From contig JAIRQB010000140.1 of NCBI GenBank assembly GCA_031256695.1, forward strand, positions 1 through 7,021: a stretch of 7,021 bases of DNA, given 5' to 3'. Under the pieces are notes generated by a model that saw only the letters and a program-made list of their open reading frames with translations, did not search any database and had not been told where the DNA came from. A program made the position numbers and the translations under genes. Position 1 is the first letter of the stretch. Every line of letters starts with the position of its first letter. This DNA is from Elusimicrobiota bacterium (GTDB lineage: Bacteria; Elusimicrobiota; Endomicrobiia; Endomicrobiales; Endomicrobiaceae). Of the stretch, positions 5,861-7,021 are shown piece by piece.

Positions 5861-6955
5861 ATGATAAACATAGCCTCTCCTATAATTGGAGAAAGTGAAA
5901 AGCAGTTAATAGCGGAAGTTTTAGAATCAAAAATTTTAGCCAGCGGCAAATATGTTGAAAAATTTGAAGGGCTCTTTGCCAATTATTGCAGGACAAAATT
6001 CGCCGTTGCCTCTTCTAACGGCACTACCGCTCTCCACAGCGCTCTTTTGTCTTGCGGCGTCAAAGAAGGAGACAAAGTTGCTGTGACCGCTTTTTCTTTT
6101 ATAGCGACGGCAAATTCAATTTTGTATTGCCGCGCTAAACCTGTTTTTGTCGACATAGACCCTAAAACTTTCAATATGGATTTAGACGCTTTAGAGCAGA
6201 CATTGAAAAAAGAGAAAAATATCAAGGCTGTCATTTTAGTTCATCTATACGGACTGATGAGCGATATGGATAAAATCTCGGCGCTGCGCGATAAATACGG
6301 ATTTAAACTCATAGAGGATTGCGCTCAAGCGCACGGCGCTCAATATAAAAATACGAGAGCCGGCTCTGTAGGCGACGCTTCCGCTTTTTCTTTTTATGCC
6401 ACAAAAAATTTGATGACGGGCGAAGGCGGAATGATTCTTACCAACAATTCTAAAACCGATAAACTTTTAAGACAGATTACAAACCACGGACGGGACGGAC
6501 ATTCCTCTTTTGCGGTTTTGGGCTACAATTACAGAATGACGAATTTAGCGGCGGCAATAGGCATAGCGCAACTTTCAAGTCTTGAAGAGAGGACAGACAA
6601 AAGAAATGAAAATGCGAAGAAATATTATGAAAATCTCAATGGTTTAGATTTCTTAACTCTGCCCGAAGTTCCCGTTGATTTCCGCCACGTTTTTCACCAA
6701 TACACTTTGAGAGTAAAAGCGTCTTTGCGGGAAGACTTTATGAATCATTTAAAAGACAATGAAATAGGCTGCGGAATCTATTATGATACAGTGATGTATA
6801 AGCAGCCTGTATACAGAAAACTCGGATATAAAAATGGATTGTGTCCGCAAGCGGAAAAAGCGGCAAAAGAAGTTGTGTCAATTCCCATACACCCGTCTCT
6901 TTCTCAAAAAGATATAGACAAAGTTATAGAGGCAATAAGAGGTTTTAAAAAATGA
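5861..6955 (+). CDS. DegT/DnrJ/EryC1/StrS-family PLP-dependent sugar aminotransferase
   Basis: A 364-residue cytoplasmic enzyme, complete and of normal family length (about 360-400). The family transfers an amino group, usually from glutamate, to a keto-sugar nucleotide in the synthesis of amino sugars for LPS, O-antigen or other glycans. Visible features: N-terminal INIASPIIGESEKQLIAEVL; SSNGTTALHSAL (51-62), which binds the cofactor phosphate; the TAFSFIATANSI segment (76-87); IEDCAQAHGA (151-160) with Asp153 expected to pair with the pyridine nitrogen; SFYATKNLMTGEGG (177-190) with Lys182 as the Schiff-base lysine; GYNYRMTNLAAAIG (221-234); and the C-terminal small domain ending in IPIHPSLSQKDIDKVI. 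Start chosen on the AAGGAG eight bases upstream. Its TGA overlaps the ATG of the following oxidoreductase, so the two are translationally coupled. The pairing suggests a sugar oxidised at C3 and then aminated, as in WbpB/WbpE or GnnA/GnnB. The exact substrate cannot be read from sequence. Confidence 0.93.
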   Translation: MINIASPIIGESEKQLIAEVLESKILASGKYVEKFEGLFANYCRTKFAVASSNGTTALHSALLSCGVKEGDKVAVTAFSFIATANSILYCRAKPVFVDIDPKTFNMDLDALEQTLKKEKNIKAVILVHLYGLMSDMDKISALRDKYGFKLIEDCAQAHGAQYKNTRAGSVGDASAFSFYATKNLMTGEGGMILTNNSKTDKLLRQITNHGRDGHSSFAVLGYNYRMTNLAAAIGIAQLSSLEERTDKRNENAKKYYENLNGLDFLTLPEVPVDFRHVFHQYTLRVKASLREDFMNHLKDNEIGCGIYYDTVMYKQPVYRKLGYKNGLCPQAEKAAKEVVSIPIHPSLSQKDIDKVIEAIRGFKK

Positions 6956-7021
6956 ATATTGTAAAAACGGCTGTAATCGGCGTAGGCTCATTGGGGCGTC
7001 ATCACGCGCGCATAGCGTCAA
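6952..7021 (+). CDS. Gfo/Idh/MocA-family NAD(P)-dependent oxidoreductase, N-terminal fragment
   Basis: Only the first 23 residues are in the window; the gene continues past the right edge. They contain VKTAVIGVGSLGRHHARI, a beta strand plus the glycine-rich GxGxxG dinucleotide-binding loop followed by the His/Arg pattern typical of Gfo/Idh/MocA dehydrogenases. The ATG (6952-6954) overlaps the aminotransferase stop by 4 bp, and AAGAGG (6937-6942) lies 9 nt upstream. The likely role is oxidation of a sugar nucleotide (for example at C3 of UDP-GlcNAc or a relative) to the ketone used by the upstream aminotransferase. The fold is well supported; the substrate is inference, and with so few residues another Rossmann dehydrogenase cannot be fully excluded. 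Confidence 0.75.
   Translation, partial: MNIVKTAVIGVGSLGRHHARIAS

Overview
The window comes from an AT-rich, Gram-negative (diderm) bacterium. The evidence is an LptE-like outer-membrane lipoprotein, nucleotide-sugar genes of the kind used for surface glycans, and A/T-ending codons throughout. The composition, the leuS-lptE order and the palindromic and heptameric repeats would fit an Elusimicrobiota/Endomicrobium-like genome. That placement is an impression from memory and is held at low confidence.

Layout, left to right. (1) The 3' three-quarters of leuS (leucyl-tRNA synthetase) runs in from the left edge and ends at 1921. (2) An LptE-like lipoprotein gene follows 47 bp later on the same strand, so the two are probably co-transcribed. 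The leuS-lptE order is the same as in enterobacteria, where holA comes next; here the unit stops. (3) A large convergent gene on the minus strand (2544-5270) encodes a 908-residue YfhO-family polytopic membrane protein, probably a GT-C-type glycosyltransferase. An all-A/T dyad lies between the convergent stops. (4) A 590-bp intergenic region (5271-5860) separates the diverging YfhO gene and aminotransferase operon. It is packed with non-coding structure: a degenerate 23-bp tandem repeat, a bidirectional Rho-independent terminator with no obvious gene to serve, a 140-bp MITE/REP-like element with nested inverted repeats and an 18-bp tandem duplication, a long heptanucleotide array, and a hairpin in the aminotransferase leader. 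(5) A DegT/DnrJ/EryC1-family PLP aminotransferase (5861-6955) overlaps by 4 bp (ATGA) the start of a Gfo/Idh/MocA-family NAD(P)-dependent oxidoreductase that runs off the right edge.

Together, LptE (LPS transport to the outer membrane), the YfhO-type enzyme (polyprenyl-linked sugar transfer) and the aminotransferase/dehydrogenase pair (amino-sugar nucleotide synthesis) point to cell-envelope glycan or lipopolysaccharide biogenesis. leuS is a housekeeping neighbour. No mobile-element protein, CRISPR array, tRNA or rRNA is visible. No clearly new protein system is visible either; the least explained part of the window is the repeat-rich intergenic region.
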